From Bacillus sp. 123MFChir2 (GTDB lineage Bacteria; Bacillota; Bacilli; Bacillales; Bacillaceae_G), in contig NZ_KB910924.1 in assembly GCF_000383235.1 (NCBI RefSeq), positions 248,001-312,000 on the forward strand: DNA of 64,000 bases, read 5' to 3'. Below are positions 40,063-48,813 of the stretch, in pieces (the first letter of the stretch is position 1; every line of letters starts with the position of its first letter). The translations under genes were made by a program, and so were the position numbers. The notes beneath the pieces are model-generated. The model saw nothing but the letters and a program-made list of their open reading frames with translations, made no database searches and had not been told where the DNA came from.

Positions 40063-40785
40063 TTATTCTTCTGAGTTCAGTTGACGAAGCTCTTGTTTAA
40101 TTTCTGTTTTCGCTTTTGTTTTTTCGTCAATTTCTTTAATAACACGTGCTGGTGTTCCTGCAACAACTGTGTATGGCGGTACGTCTTCTATTACAACTGC
40201 ACCCGCTGCAACAACTGCGCCTTTACCTACTGTAACACCTTCTAGAACTACTACGTTTGCACCAATTACAACATCATCTTCAACGATGACTGGCTTTGCA
40301 GAAGGCGGCTCGATAACGCCTGCAAGTACAGCTCCAGCTCCAACGTGACAGTTTTTACCTACTGTTGCACGTCCACCAAGCACTGCATTCATATCAATCA
40401 TTGAACCTTCACCAATTACAGCACCAATGTTAATTGTTGCATTCATCATAATAACTGCATTATCGCCAATTTCAACCTGGTCACGAATAATAGCACCTGG
40501 TTCAATACGTGCTTTTATGCCTTTTAAGTCAAGCATTGGAATTGCAGAGTTACGACAATCATTTTCGACAACATAATCTACAACATGTTTTTTATTTCCT
40601 TCAAGGATTGTCTTAATTTCAGACCATTCTCCAAATAATACGCCTGATTTTTTATTTACAAACGCTTGCACTGTTTCTGGGAATGTAATTTCTTTTAAAT
40701 CCCCTTTTATGTATACCTTTACAGGAGTTTTCTTCTCACTTTTTTGAATAAACGATATGATCTCGTTTGCATCCATCATTTTCAT
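40063..40785 (-). CDS. dapH: Tetrahydrodipicolinate N-acetyltransferase
   Basis: It acetylates tetrahydrodipicolinate with acetyl-CoA, the first step of the acetylase branch to diaminopimelate and lysine. In 240 residues it has an N-terminal helical domain and a left-handed beta-helix of hexapeptide repeats (~85-205; [19 protein letters not shown].., [15 protein letters not shown].., [13 protein letters not shown]). ATG 40785 follows AGGAGG. It forms a pathway set with dapL (adjacent) and patA (62819). Confidence 0.96.
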   Translation of the reverse strand: MKMMDANEIISFIQKSEKKTPVKVYIKGDLKEITFPETVQAFVNKKSGVLFGEWSEIKTILEGNKKHVVDYVVENDCRNSAIPMLDLKGIKARIEPGAIIRDQVEIGDNAVIMMNATINIGAVIGEGSMIDMNAVLGGRATVGKNCHVGAGAVLAGVIEPPSAKPVIVEDDVVIGANVVVLEGVTVGKGAVVAAGAVVIEDVPPYTVVAGTPARVIKEIDEKTKAKTEIKQELRQLNSEE

Positions 40786-40856
40786 GCTTGTTGCCTCCTA
40801 AATCCATTTATAATGTTACTCTACCAAACGAGAAGACTCCTCGCAAGGAAATAATC

Positions 40857-41714
40857 TTATTTTCCTGCTTGAATTTCTTCAATAACATCTAAAAACGCCT
40901 GCACTTGTTTTAATTGTCTAGCCGATTCACTTGTTAATAACCACGTTTCTCTCGTCAGTTTTACGGGAGTTTTATATGTCTTTTCTCTTACTTCTTTTAA
41001 AACAGTAGAGGGTAAAAGTGCATAACCAATACCATTTAAAACAAGTTGCTTACACGTTTCAATTTGATCAACAACAATTGTACGTTTAGGAGGATTAGAA
41101 AATAAACCATACCACCAATTTTGGATTTGTCCATAATATGTTGAATCACTTTTAAATTGAATGAACGGTCTATTGGTGTCTTTTAACATGGAAATATCCT
41201 TAATTTCTGTATCAACTAAATACAACTCATCTTCAAATAGTTGTTGCTTATAGCCTTTATATTCTTGTGTCCCTCGTAAAATCGCTACATGAACATCACC
41301 TTCGTAAAAGTGATTTTGCACTTCACTACTCCACCCTGTAAAGAGAGAAATTTTTACGAATGGATACTTTTGTACAAACATCTTTAAAACTGGCGGCAAC
41401 CAATATTGCCCAATGACAGAGGCAACAGCAATCTTTAATGTTCCATATGTTTCCGTTTGAAAAGTTGCTAGTTCACTCTTAATCGCTTCCTCTCTTTGCA
41501 ACATATCTTTAGCATAATTCGCTACTTTTTCACCTTCTGGTGTAATCGTTAATCCTTTTTGAGAGCGAATAAAAAATTTCATCCCCCATTGTTTTTCCAT
41601 CGATTGAAGCCTTTGACTAAGCGCTGGTTGTGATACAAATAAGCGCTCAGAAGCCTTTCGCATATTTAACTCTTGTGCTAAAATGACCATCATCTGAAAA
41701 TCATCAATTTGCAA
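40857..41714 (-). CDS. ccpC: LysR-type regulator CcpC
   Basis: A 285-residue LysR regulator: N-terminal winged helix-turn-helix (MRKASERLFVSQPALSQRLQSMEKQWG, ~17-44) and an effector domain from ~90. The position next to darB/ykuL matches B. subtilis ccpC, which represses citB and citZ and responds to citrate. The start is TTG 41714, six bases after AAGGGG. The family assignment is certain; the CcpC identity rests on context and overall likeness. Confidence 0.88.
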   Translation of the reverse strand: MQIDDFQMMVILAQELNMRKASERLFVSQPALSQRLQSMEKQWGMKFFIRSQKGLTITPEGEKVANYAKDMLQREEAIKSELATFQTETYGTLKIAVASVIGQYWLPPVLKMFVQKYPFVKISLFTGWSSEVQNHFYEGDVHVAILRGTQEYKGYKQQLFEDELYLVDTEIKDISMLKDTNRPFIQFKSDSTYYGQIQNWWYGLFSNPPKRTIVVDQIETCKQLVLNGIGYALLPSTVLKEVREKTYKTPVKLTRETWLLTSESARQLKQVQAFLDVIEEIQAGK

Positions 41715-41747
41715 TGTTTTCCCCTTCTTTCGTTACAACTGAACGAT

Positions 41748-41782
41748 AAAGGCGACTTCTTCTTTCAGTTGAAGTCGCCTTT
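41748..41782 (-). terminator. darB terminator
   Basis: AAAGGCGACTTC / GAAGTCGCCTTT with an 11-base loop, directly downstream of darB and upstream of ccpC on the minus strand. Confidence 0.88.
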
Positions 41783-41789
41783 TCCAACA

Positions 41790-42233
41790 TTATCGATTAA
41801 ATCGTCTCACTGTTTTATTTAGTAATTTTAAAATGGCACGACGCGTCAAAATCCCTTCAAAATACGCTTCCTCGTTCTCAACACATACAAATGGATGATC
41901 AATCGTCATCTCTATTGCCTTTGAAAATGAATCCTGTAACTTAAGGCGTGGAATATCTCCCTTCATCACACTTTCTACTTTCATATCCTCTAGTTTTTCA
42001 AATTCAATCCGCTCTAGCCCTAAAATACCATCCAAAATCATCGCTGTACTTACTAATCCATGCAATTTGTACATCGGATCTAATACTGGAATTGCTGAAT
42101 AGCCAGATTTCACTAAAACAAGTAAAGCGTGCTCCAAACTATTTCCAATTTGAACATGTGCTACTTTTTCCGACGAAATCATTAAGTCCTTTACAAAAAC
42201 TTGCTGAAAATCTTCTTTTGGAATGCTAATCAT
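41790..42233 (-). CDS. darB: CBS-domain c-di-AMP receptor DarB
   Basis: A 147-residue protein made of two CBS motifs (VKDLMISSEKVAHVQIGNSLE.. and VESVMKGDIPRLKLQDSF..). It corresponds to B. subtilis YkuL/DarB, which binds c-di-AMP, interacts with the (p)ppGpp synthetase Rel and with pyruvate carboxylase PycA. pycA is also in this window. ATG 42233 lies eight bases after GGGGG; the longer frame from 42248 is rejected. Confidence 0.9.
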   Translation of the reverse strand: MISIPKEDFQQVFVKDLMISSEKVAHVQIGNSLEHALLVLVKSGYSAIPVLDPMYKLHGLVSTAMILDGILGLERIEFEKLEDMKVESVMKGDIPRLKLQDSFSKAIEMTIDHPFVCVENEEAYFEGILTRRAILKLLNKTVRRFNR

Positions 42234-42421
42234 ATTGATATCCCCCACTTTAACTCATTCTAACCAGTAGCAATTGTAAAACAATCGTAAAAAACAATTC
42301 GTTCAAGTGATGTTTTACTTTCTCATTTCTATTCTCAGTTTATGACAGCGTTTACATATCATTATCTGTCTTTATTTTCTTATTTAAAATAAATAATCAC
42401 AGTTCATTTTACCATAGAAAC

Positions 42422-42450
42422 AAAAGAAAAGACCACCATTCTGGCAGCCT
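42422..42450 (-). terminator. Possible abbA terminator
   Basis: On the minus strand GCTGCCA can pair with TGGTGGT (several G-U pairs) before TCTTTTCTTTTG, just past the abbA stop. Confidence 0.45.
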
Positions 42451-42641
42451 TAGTATCCTTCGTTTTTCAGACGCGCAAATAAGTTTGTAATTCGTTTATA
42501 ATGAGATACATCTGTTTTCTTTCGCCCATTTTCAATATCAGAAAGTTCAACGGAAAGTATTTCACTCGCATAATTTTGTCGAAACAACACATCTAATAAT
42601 AAGTTTTGTTCCTCTTTTGTTAAATCAATTTCTCTACTCAT
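42450..42641 (-). CDS. abbA: AbbA-like antirepressor of AbrB
   Basis: A 63-residue acidic helical protein, MSREIDLTKEEQNLLLDVLF.. ending ..YKRITNLFARLKNEGY. It matches my recollection of B. subtilis AbbA (YkzF), which binds the transition-state regulators AbrB and Abh and is made under Spo0A control. The position between ykuK and darB is also right. ATG 42641 follows GGGGAGG. No separate DNA-binding motif is present. Confidence 0.8.
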   Translation of the reverse strand: MSREIDLTKEEQNLLLDVLFRQNYASEILSVELSDIENGRKKTDVSHYKRITNLFARLKNEGY

Positions 42642-42727
42642 TTCTTCCTCCCCTTAGTGAACTGTCCTTATTATTTATTATATAAAATATTCTCTTTGTT
42701 TAATAGATTGAAAATTCAGCACAAAAA

Positions 42728-43246
42728 TTATTTTGTGTACCGATTTGCATAACTAAACGCCGCATATGCATCGGGTTTAATTTTAGGTGTTAATCCCATT
42801 GCTGTAATCTTATTTGTCATATCTGAAATAAATTCTCTCGTTAAGCCATATTTTCCAATATCCAAATGAATCTCCATTACAAATTCAGCACCTTCTCCGC
42901 AGTATGGATAAAGAATATCCCAAAGTTGTTGTATTCGCTCAGGTGTAAATAAACAAGCAATCTCTTGACTAAATTGCGTTTCCAAATAAATTTTTTCCCG
43001 TAAACTTGGAGGCTTTCTCTTTAACGTTTGGTGATATAAACACCCCCAAGCTCCTTTTCCAACGCGATGCAAATGAATAGCTGTAATAAAACGGGTATCA
43101 TTTTGATGTGCTTGTGAATCTGTTCCAATTGACAATCGATATATGTTGCGCGGTGCACTTTGAATAAAATGACAAATTCTTGAGAATACAGTTTCGAAAC
43201 TCATGTGTCGCTCTGATAAATTGTAAAATTGATATTCTCCGCCCAT
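42728..43246 (-). CDS. ykuK: YkuK family protein (DUF458, RNase H-like)
   Basis: A 172-residue protein with the RNase-H-like opening IYRLSIGTDSQAHQNDTRFITAIHLH (~36-61) and a conserved end (HLDIGKYGLTREFISDMT, KIKPDAYAAFSYANRYT). ATG 43246 is used because AAGGG lies ten bases upstream; the frame is open to 43372 but that would overlap the small gene at 43321. Activity has not been shown for the family, as far as I know. Confidence 0.9.
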   Translation of the reverse strand: MGGEYQFYNLSERHMSFETVFSRICHFIQSAPRNIYRLSIGTDSQAHQNDTRFITAIHLHRVGKGAWGCLYHQTLKRKPPSLREKIYLETQFSQEIACLFTPERIQQLWDILYPYCGEGAEFVMEIHLDIGKYGLTREFISDMTNKITAMGLTPKIKPDAYAAFSYANRYTK

Positions 43247-43320
43247 ACAGTCACGTCCCTTCTCATAGACAGACTTTCGTATTCTCATTGTATGGGACAA
43301 AGTAACAAAATATGCCTTAC

Positions 43321-43470
43321 TTATCCTTTGCTCGTTTCGATATTCCGTATTGAATATATACAAAACGGACATTTAAAAATAACATTTTGATTCGATTGTG
43401 CTGTTAACACATGTGTAATTTCTGACTGTTTATGACACTTTGGACACACAACAATCGGCATTTTTTCCAC
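43321..43470 (-). CDS. Small zinc-ribbon protein, unknown
   Basis: A 49-residue protein (GTG start, MEKMPIVVCPKCHKQSEITHVL..) with two knuckles, CPKC and CPFC, spaced for one zinc. GAGGTGG lies five bases before GTG 43470; an ATG at 43461 is possible but spaced 14 bases from it. It lies 74 bases upstream of ykuK on the same strand. The Zn-binding pattern and ribosome-binding site support a real gene. I cannot name it. Confidence 0.7.
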   Translation of the reverse strand: MEKMPIVVCPKCHKQSEITHVLTAQSNQNVIFKCPFCIYSIRNIETSKG

Positions 43471-43498
43471 TTTTCCCACCTCTTTATTTCGCTGCTTA

Positions 43499-43568
43499 TG
43501 AGCAGGCCTCTATCTCAATGCCACCTGTCCGTAAGAGCCCGATTGATAAAAACTTCACTTTATAGAAT
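43499..43568 (-). repeat. Family-2a interspersed repeat
   Basis: Read on the minus strand it gives ATAAAGTGAAGTTTTTATCA, then CAATCGGGCTCTTACGGACAG, close to the copy at 62367 without that copy's 12-bp hairpin. Confidence 0.65.
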
Positions 43569-43612
43569 GTGTTATCAGTTTAGGGTCAGAGAGAGAATCT
43601 TATTCATCATAA

Positions 43613-43652
43613 AAAAAGAAGGTGCCTTCATTTTTTGAGGCACCTTCTTTTT
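43613..43652 (-). terminator. ykuJ terminator
   Basis: A perfect 15-base-pair hairpin (core AAGGTGCCT / AGGCACCTT) with a ten-base loop and A/T-rich ends, just past ykuJ. Confidence 0.9.
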
Positions 43653-43657
43653 ATGTA

Positions 43658-43894
43658 TCAAGAAAGAATATCGTAAATTTCGATTGCAACCATATCAATA
43701 TTATCGAATTGATATACTTGTGGTTTTTCTCCTTGTTGATACACTTCTAGCTCGTACATATCGCTTTTATCAAAATATTTTACGCTACATTTGCGTTCAC
43801 CGTTCACTTCAAAATAGCGTTGTGCTACTTCGCCGCTTTCAGCTTGTTCTTTTAGACTAACAAGACGAGTTAAAATTCCTTGGAGCAGAGACAT
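43658..43894 (-). CDS. ykuJ: YkuJ family protein (DUF1797)
   Basis: A 78-residue protein (MSLLQGILTRLVSLKEQAESGEVAQRYFEVNGE..) of a small Bacillales/Lactobacillales family with one alpha/beta domain. ATG 43894 has GGGGAG upstream; the frame is open to 44035 but lacks a second ribosome-binding site. It comes first in the ykuJ-ykuK-abbA-darB gene order known from B. subtilis. Function is unknown. Confidence 0.9.
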   Translation of the reverse strand: MSLLQGILTRLVSLKEQAESGEVAQRYFEVNGERKCSVKYFDKSDMYELEVYQQGEKPQVYQFDNIDMVAIEIYDILS

Positions 43895-44160
43895 GAAATC
43901 TCCCCTTTCTCTAATGTTCCTACGAATAGGTTTTACAGCAATACTCATTCTATCCGTCATAACTGAAAAAATGTCCCACACCCTAGGATAATGCTTATGG
44001 GCAAGAAACTCAACTAAAATTTGTCGAAAAAACATACAAAAAGCCGAAATCTACACTTCTACTGCTTTTCTTACGCATTTAACAGAAAAAAATATATAAA
44101 TCCAAATTAAAAAACGTTATAAAATTATTGTTTTTGAAATTTCTCCTATTATACAAGCAA

Positions 44161-44204
44161 TACCCTATAGACCAGACTTTCTCAAGTGTCTATTCTATAG
44201 GGTA
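44161..44204. repeat. Inverted repeat upstream of ykuJ
   Basis: TACCCTATAG / CTATAGGGTA, perfect over ten bases, with a 24-base loop. It is in a 528-base gene-free gap between divergent ykuJ and the glutaredoxin gene. No T run, so probably not a terminator. Confidence 0.45.
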
Positions 44205-44224
44205 CATTTTAAAACGATGTAACC

Positions 44225-44297
44225 ATCTCCCACCTAACTTCTTTGCTTTTGCCGAATTTTGAGGTGGGAGTATTACTGCCCACGAATAGCGGGATAA
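44225..44297 (+). repeat. Family-2b interspersed hairpin repeat
   Basis: CTCCCACCT at the left pairs with AGGTGGGAG, followed by TATTACTGCCCACGAATAGC and GGGATAAA. The same right part recurs at 62736-62772, where the hairpin has been split by an insertion. Confidence 0.72.
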
Positions 44298-44422
44298 AGA
44301 TAAATAAGCAGTATTTAATTCATATTCAATAGAAAAATCACCATGTCTAATGAAGATTTTGCTTTATTGAAGTTTTTTATATACGAGAATATAATGAAAA
44401 TAAGTTGAAGAGGAGGAATGAT

Positions 44423-44662
44423 ATGAAGAAAGTAGATATATACACACAACCTGATTGTCCACCATGTCAAATTATAAAAGAATTTTTAAAACATAATCAT
44501 ATTATTTTCACAGAATACAATATCAAAAAAGACGCTGCTGCTCGCAATCGTCTTCTCTATGATTATGAGTCCTATTCTACTCCAACTGTTGTTGTAGACG
44601 GAGAAGTTGTGGCAGGATTTCAAATTGAAAAACTACAACAACTTTTAGAAATAGAACAATAA
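44423..44662 (+). CDS. Glutaredoxin/NrdH-like redox protein
   Basis: A 79-residue thioredoxin-fold protein with active site CPPC in YTQPDCPPCQIIKEF and the cis-Pro loop TPTVVVDGEVVAGF. The size and lack of other domains fit a glutaredoxin-like or NrdH-like electron carrier. ATG 44423 lies six bases after GAGGAGG. It stands alone with its own terminator. The reducing partner is unknown. Confidence 0.88.
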   Translation: MKKVDIYTQPDCPPCQIIKEFLKHNHIIFTEYNIKKDAAARNRLLYDYESYSTPTVVVDGEVVAGFQIEKLQQLLEIEQ

Positions 44663-44692
44663 AAAAGTGACAGTATATACGTCACTTTTTTT
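44661..44692. terminator. Bidirectional terminator after the glutaredoxin gene
   Basis: AAAAAAGTGAC / GTCACTTTTTT with a nine-base loop, overlapping the stop codon. Confidence 0.85.
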
Positions 44693-44765
44693 CGCTATTC
44701 GCAAATGGTAAATAATACTTTAAGAATCCTAAAAATGGTAGGGATAAAGTGAAACTCCGGTAATT

Positions 44766-45257
44766 TTACTCTTTTTCGTATTTTTTTATTTCAGATAAGA
44801 GCTGTTTATTTTCATGATACCCCGCCATTTTCCATTTATCACCACTTTTTTGCAGTGTAATAATTTGATACTCCTCCGTTTTTATATTACGTTCATACAC
44901 GTATAACAAATTATGCTCTTGATTGTATACAATTTTTGTTTTTGATGAAAAAGTGAATGGTGCTTCTTTTGTAGGTAACAAATATTGAGCGCTCCGTTTC
45001 ACATCTTGATTATTTTCATCCGTAAAAACTTGAAGAAAGTTATCCGTGAAATAAGGAGATAATGTATCATACATTTTATCCATTGATAGTCGCTTTTCAC
45101 GAATAGAGAACTGCGCTTCATATCCCTTTTGAATCGTTTCAAATATTTCATTTTGATCAATTTTAATTTCTTCTTTTCCAAGAACTGTTGTTACACCTTG
45201 TCCAATTACAAATGCAATGAAAAGAAATAGCACAATCCAAATCCCATATTTCCTCAT
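44766..45257 (-). CDS. DUF3993-like exported or membrane-anchored protein
   Basis: A 163-residue protein with an N-terminal hydrophobic helix (YGIWIVLFLFIAFVIGQGV, ~4-22), then an extracellular domain of about 135 residues. No signal-peptidase or lipobox site is obvious, so it is probably anchored. I recall it as a DUF3993-like family. ATG 45257 follows AAGGAGGG by seven bases; the longer frame from 45302 is rejected. Confidence 0.82.
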   Translation of the reverse strand: MRKYGIWIVLFLFIAFVIGQGVTTVLGKEEIKIDQNEIFETIQKGYEAQFSIREKRLSMDKMYDTLSPYFTDNFLQVFTDENNQDVKRSAQYLLPTKEAPFTFSSKTKIVYNQEHNLLYVYERNIKTEEYQIITLQKSGDKWKMAGYHENKQLLSEIKKYEKE

Positions 45258-45419
45258 TTTCGCACCCTCCTTGTAAAAAGAGCTTATCCTTCTACTATTC
45301 ATTGTAGCAATGATTATGCAATGAAAGAGTAAGTTTCGTTCGTAAAATGTTTACAACGATAGACAGCATTCTTATCATAGTTGTCACTATTACCAATTTA
45401 TGATAAAAACAAACAAAAA

Positions 45420-45443
45420 AATGCACGAAATATTTCGTGCATT
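45420..45443 (-). terminator. ykuI terminator
   Basis: A 24-base perfect palindrome (AATGCACGAAAT / ATTTCGTGCATT) preceded by seven A, so a T run follows on the minus strand; it overlaps the ykuI stop. Confidence 0.85.
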
Positions 45444-46659
45444 ATAATAAAACATCTTCTTCATATAAAAATTCATAAGATAAATCAATAAATAAATAAT
45501 GCTCATCATCAATAGGAAACGAAAACGTCCGAACCAATTCACCTGTTTCAAGATCTCCGTATAAATCAGACAATCTCCCCTTTTTCTCAAAGCGTAACTT
45601 CATAATGTTTTCTAAAAAATACGGACGCCAGCTCCAATTTTTCATATAATATTCTGGCATTAACACCCATTCTCCGTCTTTTTTCATAACATTTCCTGAT
45701 TGTTGAAATCCGTCTTCATTACAAATAAAAATTCGAAAGCTACAATGTGTCACTTGTTGGCTAAAATTCAACAGCCATTTATTAAAATCTTCTATTTTCT
45801 TTTGTTTCGCTAATACATTCCCAACATTTTCTCTAAGTGTTTCTGTCAGTTCATAAACCTTCTGCAATTTTCGTTTCTCACGCTGAATAAATTGATGGCA
45901 TTCACTGCCAAGGCGCTCTTTCAAAATGGCTTTATCAATAAAATTAGGTAAAGACTCTTTCAGGTAATCCCCTTGGTAATATCTTCCCCCATTTTTCCAC
46001 GCATATTGCAACTGATAGAATGCATCGATATCTTCATACAATAATGTCGCTCCAATGCGTCTCGCCAAAAGTGATAGTGAATACAAAATATCCTGGTACG
46101 ATTGTAACAACGCCGTTTGACGTAAATTTATTAAATCTACTTTTAAAATATCAGGAGTTAACATACTAATTCGTTCAAGATTACTTGTACCTGTTCCTAC
46201 TTTATTAATCGACAATTGAATACCATATGTACGGTAATACATAAGTAAATGGTTAAACTGTTCAATTTCTTCTTTAAAATCATGTTCTGTTATTTCTAAT
46301 ACAATATGATTTAAACAAAGTCCCTTCTTCTCATAGGTTAATAATAAGTGCAATAAACTTTCACTTTCATCACTCATCAATATATGCGCATTACGATGCA
46401 CAAATAATAAAAATGATTGATCTGTTTCCAAGTACCGATCCAATGCTTTTCCTAAAATGACATTATCTACTTCCAGTTGGTATTCATATGGAATCGTATC
46501 ATCGTGAAAAAATGAAGCAAGACTGTGAATCCCTTCTTCTGTTTGTATACGTCCTACTACTTCATATCCAATTACAGTATGTTCATCAGCACTAAAAATA
46601 GCTTGATAATAAGGAAGGACTTTATCCAAATTACTCATTACATCTAATGCATCTACCAT
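45442..46659 (-). CDS. ykuI: Degenerate EAL-domain protein YkuI
   Basis: A 405-residue cytoplasmic protein. Residues ~10-250 form an EAL phosphodiesterase fold and residues ~290-400 a PAS/Cache-like domain, as in B. subtilis YkuI. The EAL signature is EVV (33-35), ITEHD retains its Glu, and the catalytic Asp-Asp of DDFGTG is replaced by Asn152-Lys153 (INKVGTGTSN). The latter loss argues against c-di-GMP hydrolysis; binding is still possible. ATG 46659 follows AAAGGGGGAG. Confidence 0.9.
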   Translation of the reverse strand: MVDALDVMSNLDKVLPYYQAIFSADEHTVIGYEVVGRIQTEEGIHSLASFFHDDTIPYEYQLEVDNVILGKALDRYLETDQSFLLFVHRNAHILMSDESESLLHLLLTYEKKGLCLNHIVLEITEHDFKEEIEQFNHLLMYYRTYGIQLSINKVGTGTSNLERISMLTPDILKVDLINLRQTALLQSYQDILYSLSLLARRIGATLLYEDIDAFYQLQYAWKNGGRYYQGDYLKESLPNFIDKAILKERLGSECHQFIQREKRKLQKVYELTETLRENVGNVLAKQKKIEDFNKWLLNFSQQVTHCSFRIFICNEDGFQQSGNVMKKDGEWVLMPEYYMKNWSWRPYFLENIMKLRFEKKGRLSDLYGDLETGELVRTFSFPIDDEHYLFIDLSYEFLYEEDVLL

Positions 46660-46718
46660 AGCGCTCCCCCTTTACTTTTCAAGATTATAACACGTTATGT
46701 AGAAAAAATAATAAAAAA

Positions 46719-46743
46719 ATCCCTTCAGTTCTCCTGAAGGGAT
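46719..46743 (-). terminator. fadH terminator
   Basis: ATCCCTTCAG / CTGAAGGGAT with a five-base loop and a long T run on the minus strand, about 140 bases past the fadH stop. Confidence 0.8.
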
Positions 46744-46878
46744 TAGAGGGGTAAAATGCTAAGGGGAATTAGCAATTCTACTATGAAGAAAAAAGAGGTC
46801 TTAAATATACCTTATAAACAATTTTCTGTAAAGGTTCTCTTTCTAAATGTCACAAATTCGTCACAAATCTCTTCTCTC

Positions 46879-47643
46879 TTAAAACGGATATTGATGCAAA
46901 TGTTGACCACCATCCATTGTAATACAGGCTCCATTTATGTACGCCGCTTCTTCAGAACATAAATAAAAAGCAAGACCAGCAATTTCTTCTGGTGTACCAA
47001 GCCTGCCAAGTGGCACGCTGTGTAATGTGCGCTTCGCAGCTTCCTCAGATATCCAAAGCTTATCAGCTCCCCCAGTACGTTCAATTGGCCCTGGTGCAAT
47101 TGCATTGACACGAATTCCATATTTACGTCCCCACTCAACAGCAAGCGTTCTCGTCATCGCTAATACACCCGCTTTTGCCGCTGCGGAATGAATAACACCA
47201 GGACCTGCATCCCATGCATAAGTTGCAACCATATTAATAATTGTCCCTTTTACCCCTTTTTCAATCCAATATTTACCAATAGCTTGACTACAATAAAATG
47301 TACCGTTTAACACGATGTTAATAACAGCATTCCAACCATTTGGCGATAAATCTTCAGCAGGGGAAAGAAAATTTCCTGCAGCATTATTTACTAGTATATC
47401 GATGCGTCCAAATTCTTTATCAATTGTTTCAATCATCCCTTTTATATCCTCAACATTACGCACATCCATTTGTACAGGTAATACTTGTCCTTCAAATTGT
47501 TCAATTTCTTTCTTTGCCTCTTCTAACTTTTCTAGTGTACGTCCTGTAATTACAACTCTTGCACCTTCTTTTGCAAAACGAGTTGCCATTCCTTTTCCCA
47601 TTCCACTTGAACCACCTGTAATTACAACTACCTTTTCTTTCAT
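46879..47643 (-). CDS. fadH: 2,4-dienoyl-CoA reductase-like short-chain dehydrogenase
   Basis: A 254-residue classical-type SDR. NADP-binding is TGGSSGMGKGMA (~9-20), NNAAGNF (~87-93) follows, and the C-terminal part has RVNAIAPGPIERT and GACITMDGGQHLHQYPF. The usual Tyr-x3-Lys is replaced by a form with SAAAKAG (~155-161, Lys kept, Tyr lost), as in peroxisomal-type 2,4-dienoyl-CoA reductases. That supports the FadH (YkuF) call, acting in unsaturated fatty-acid beta-oxidation. ATG 47643 follows GGGAGGG. Confidence 0.88.
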   Translation of the reverse strand: MKEKVVVITGGSSGMGKGMATRFAKEGARVVITGRTLEKLEEAKKEIEQFEGQVLPVQMDVRNVEDIKGMIETIDKEFGRIDILVNNAAGNFLSPAEDLSPNGWNAVINIVLNGTFYCSQAIGKYWIEKGVKGTIINMVATYAWDAGPGVIHSAAAKAGVLAMTRTLAVEWGRKYGIRVNAIAPGPIERTGGADKLWISEEAAKRTLHSVPLGRLGTPEEIAGLAFYLCSEEAAYINGACITMDGGQHLHQYPF

Positions 47644-47840
47644 AATTTTCCCTCCCTAAAATGAATACATATTCATTTTATCATTTTACGCGACGGAATT
47701 CTTTATAAATTTAAATTTTTCTGATATCTTTTAATAAATACACTATTTATTAACGAAAGGAGAGAAGATAAGTAGCGATCCATTCTACCGAATCACATCT
47801 TTCTACTACTATCGCTTTCTATTATCTCGCTCAAATAAAT

Positions 47841-48707
47841 ATGAATCCAATCACAAGAAGAAACTTTATAAAAAAGGGCATTCGTACACTATTGTATACT
47901 TGTATAACAACCGGTACAGGCTACTATTACGCAAAGTTTATAGAACCTTCTCTTCTCTCTTTTACAAATCATACACTTCATTCGCCCCTTATTCCACAAG
48001 GGTTTAACGGTGTTAAAATTGTTCAATTTAGCGATTTACATTTAGGATATTATTACTCACTGCAGCAACTTTCTAAAGTAGTTACAAAAATAAATGAAAA
48101 AAAACCTGACATCGTATTCTTTACTGGGGATTTAATCGACAATTATCAAACATATGAAGATACTCCATTTGTCTCATCAATTTTACAAACGATTCATGCT
48201 CCGCTCGGTAAATTTGCTATTTTCGGCAATCACGATCATGGTGGGTATGGAACAGAATACTACGGTCACATCATGAAACAATCCGGATTTGAAATATTAC
48301 AAAATACTGAAAAACGCATACGCCTATTAGATGGAAGTGAAATTTCTATTTTCGGTATTGACGATATCATGCTCGGAAACCCTGACATACACGGTATCTT
48401 AAAACAAGCGCAAGATTATCTTTATACGATTGTTCTAGTTCATGAACCTGATGTTGCACCTCATATTGCAAATTTCCCTATTAATTTACAACTTTCTGGT
48501 CACAGTCATGGTGGACAAGTACAATTCCCATTCTTTGGCGCCATTATTACTCCGACATTTGCTAAGCACTATATTGAAGGTTTTTATCATATTAAGAAAA
48601 AATATGAATTGTTATTGTATGTAAATCGAGGCATCGGAACAACGCGTGTACCATTTCGATTTTTAGCAAAGCCGGAAATTACACTCTTCACATTACAATC
48701 GACATAA
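47841..48707 (+). CDS. ykuE: Tat-exported metallophosphoesterase YkuE
   Basis: A 288-residue calcineurin-like phosphoesterase. The N-terminus carries a twin-arginine signal (TRRNFIKKG, then a hydrophobic stretch), and B. subtilis YkuE is a known Tat substrate. Metal motifs are FSDLHLGYY (~60), TGDLIDN (~95), FGNHDHGG (~132) and GHSHGGQ (~219). No Shine-Dalgarno is visible before ATG 47841; AAAGGAGAG lies about 80 bases upstream and no earlier in-frame start exists. It is divergent from fadH. Confidence 0.88.
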   Translation: MNPITRRNFIKKGIRTLLYTCITTGTGYYYAKFIEPSLLSFTNHTLHSPLIPQGFNGVKIVQFSDLHLGYYYSLQQLSKVVTKINEKKPDIVFFTGDLIDNYQTYEDTPFVSSILQTIHAPLGKFAIFGNHDHGGYGTEYYGHIMKQSGFEILQNTEKRIRLLDGSEISIFGIDDIMLGNPDIHGILKQAQDYLYTIVLVHEPDVAPHIANFPINLQLSGHSHGGQVQFPFFGAIITPTFAKHYIEGFYHIKKKYELLLYVNRGIGTTRVPFRFLAKPEITLFTLQST

Positions 48708-48813
48708 TAGCGGAATGTATTTCGCCTATTTTCCGCACCATTCTCTCTTGTACTCGCTCATCCACGTTATTTTCCCATATGATAACAATGAGCTCATTGA
48801 AGGAGGTTTTAAC

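Noticed and set aside
43247-43372. N-terminal extension of ykuK
   Set aside because: Would add 42 residues unlike the family, lacks a ribosome-binding site and overlaps the zinc-ribbon gene.
43895-44035. N-terminal extension of ykuJ
   Set aside because: GGGGAG immediately before ATG 43894 and the family length support the short form.
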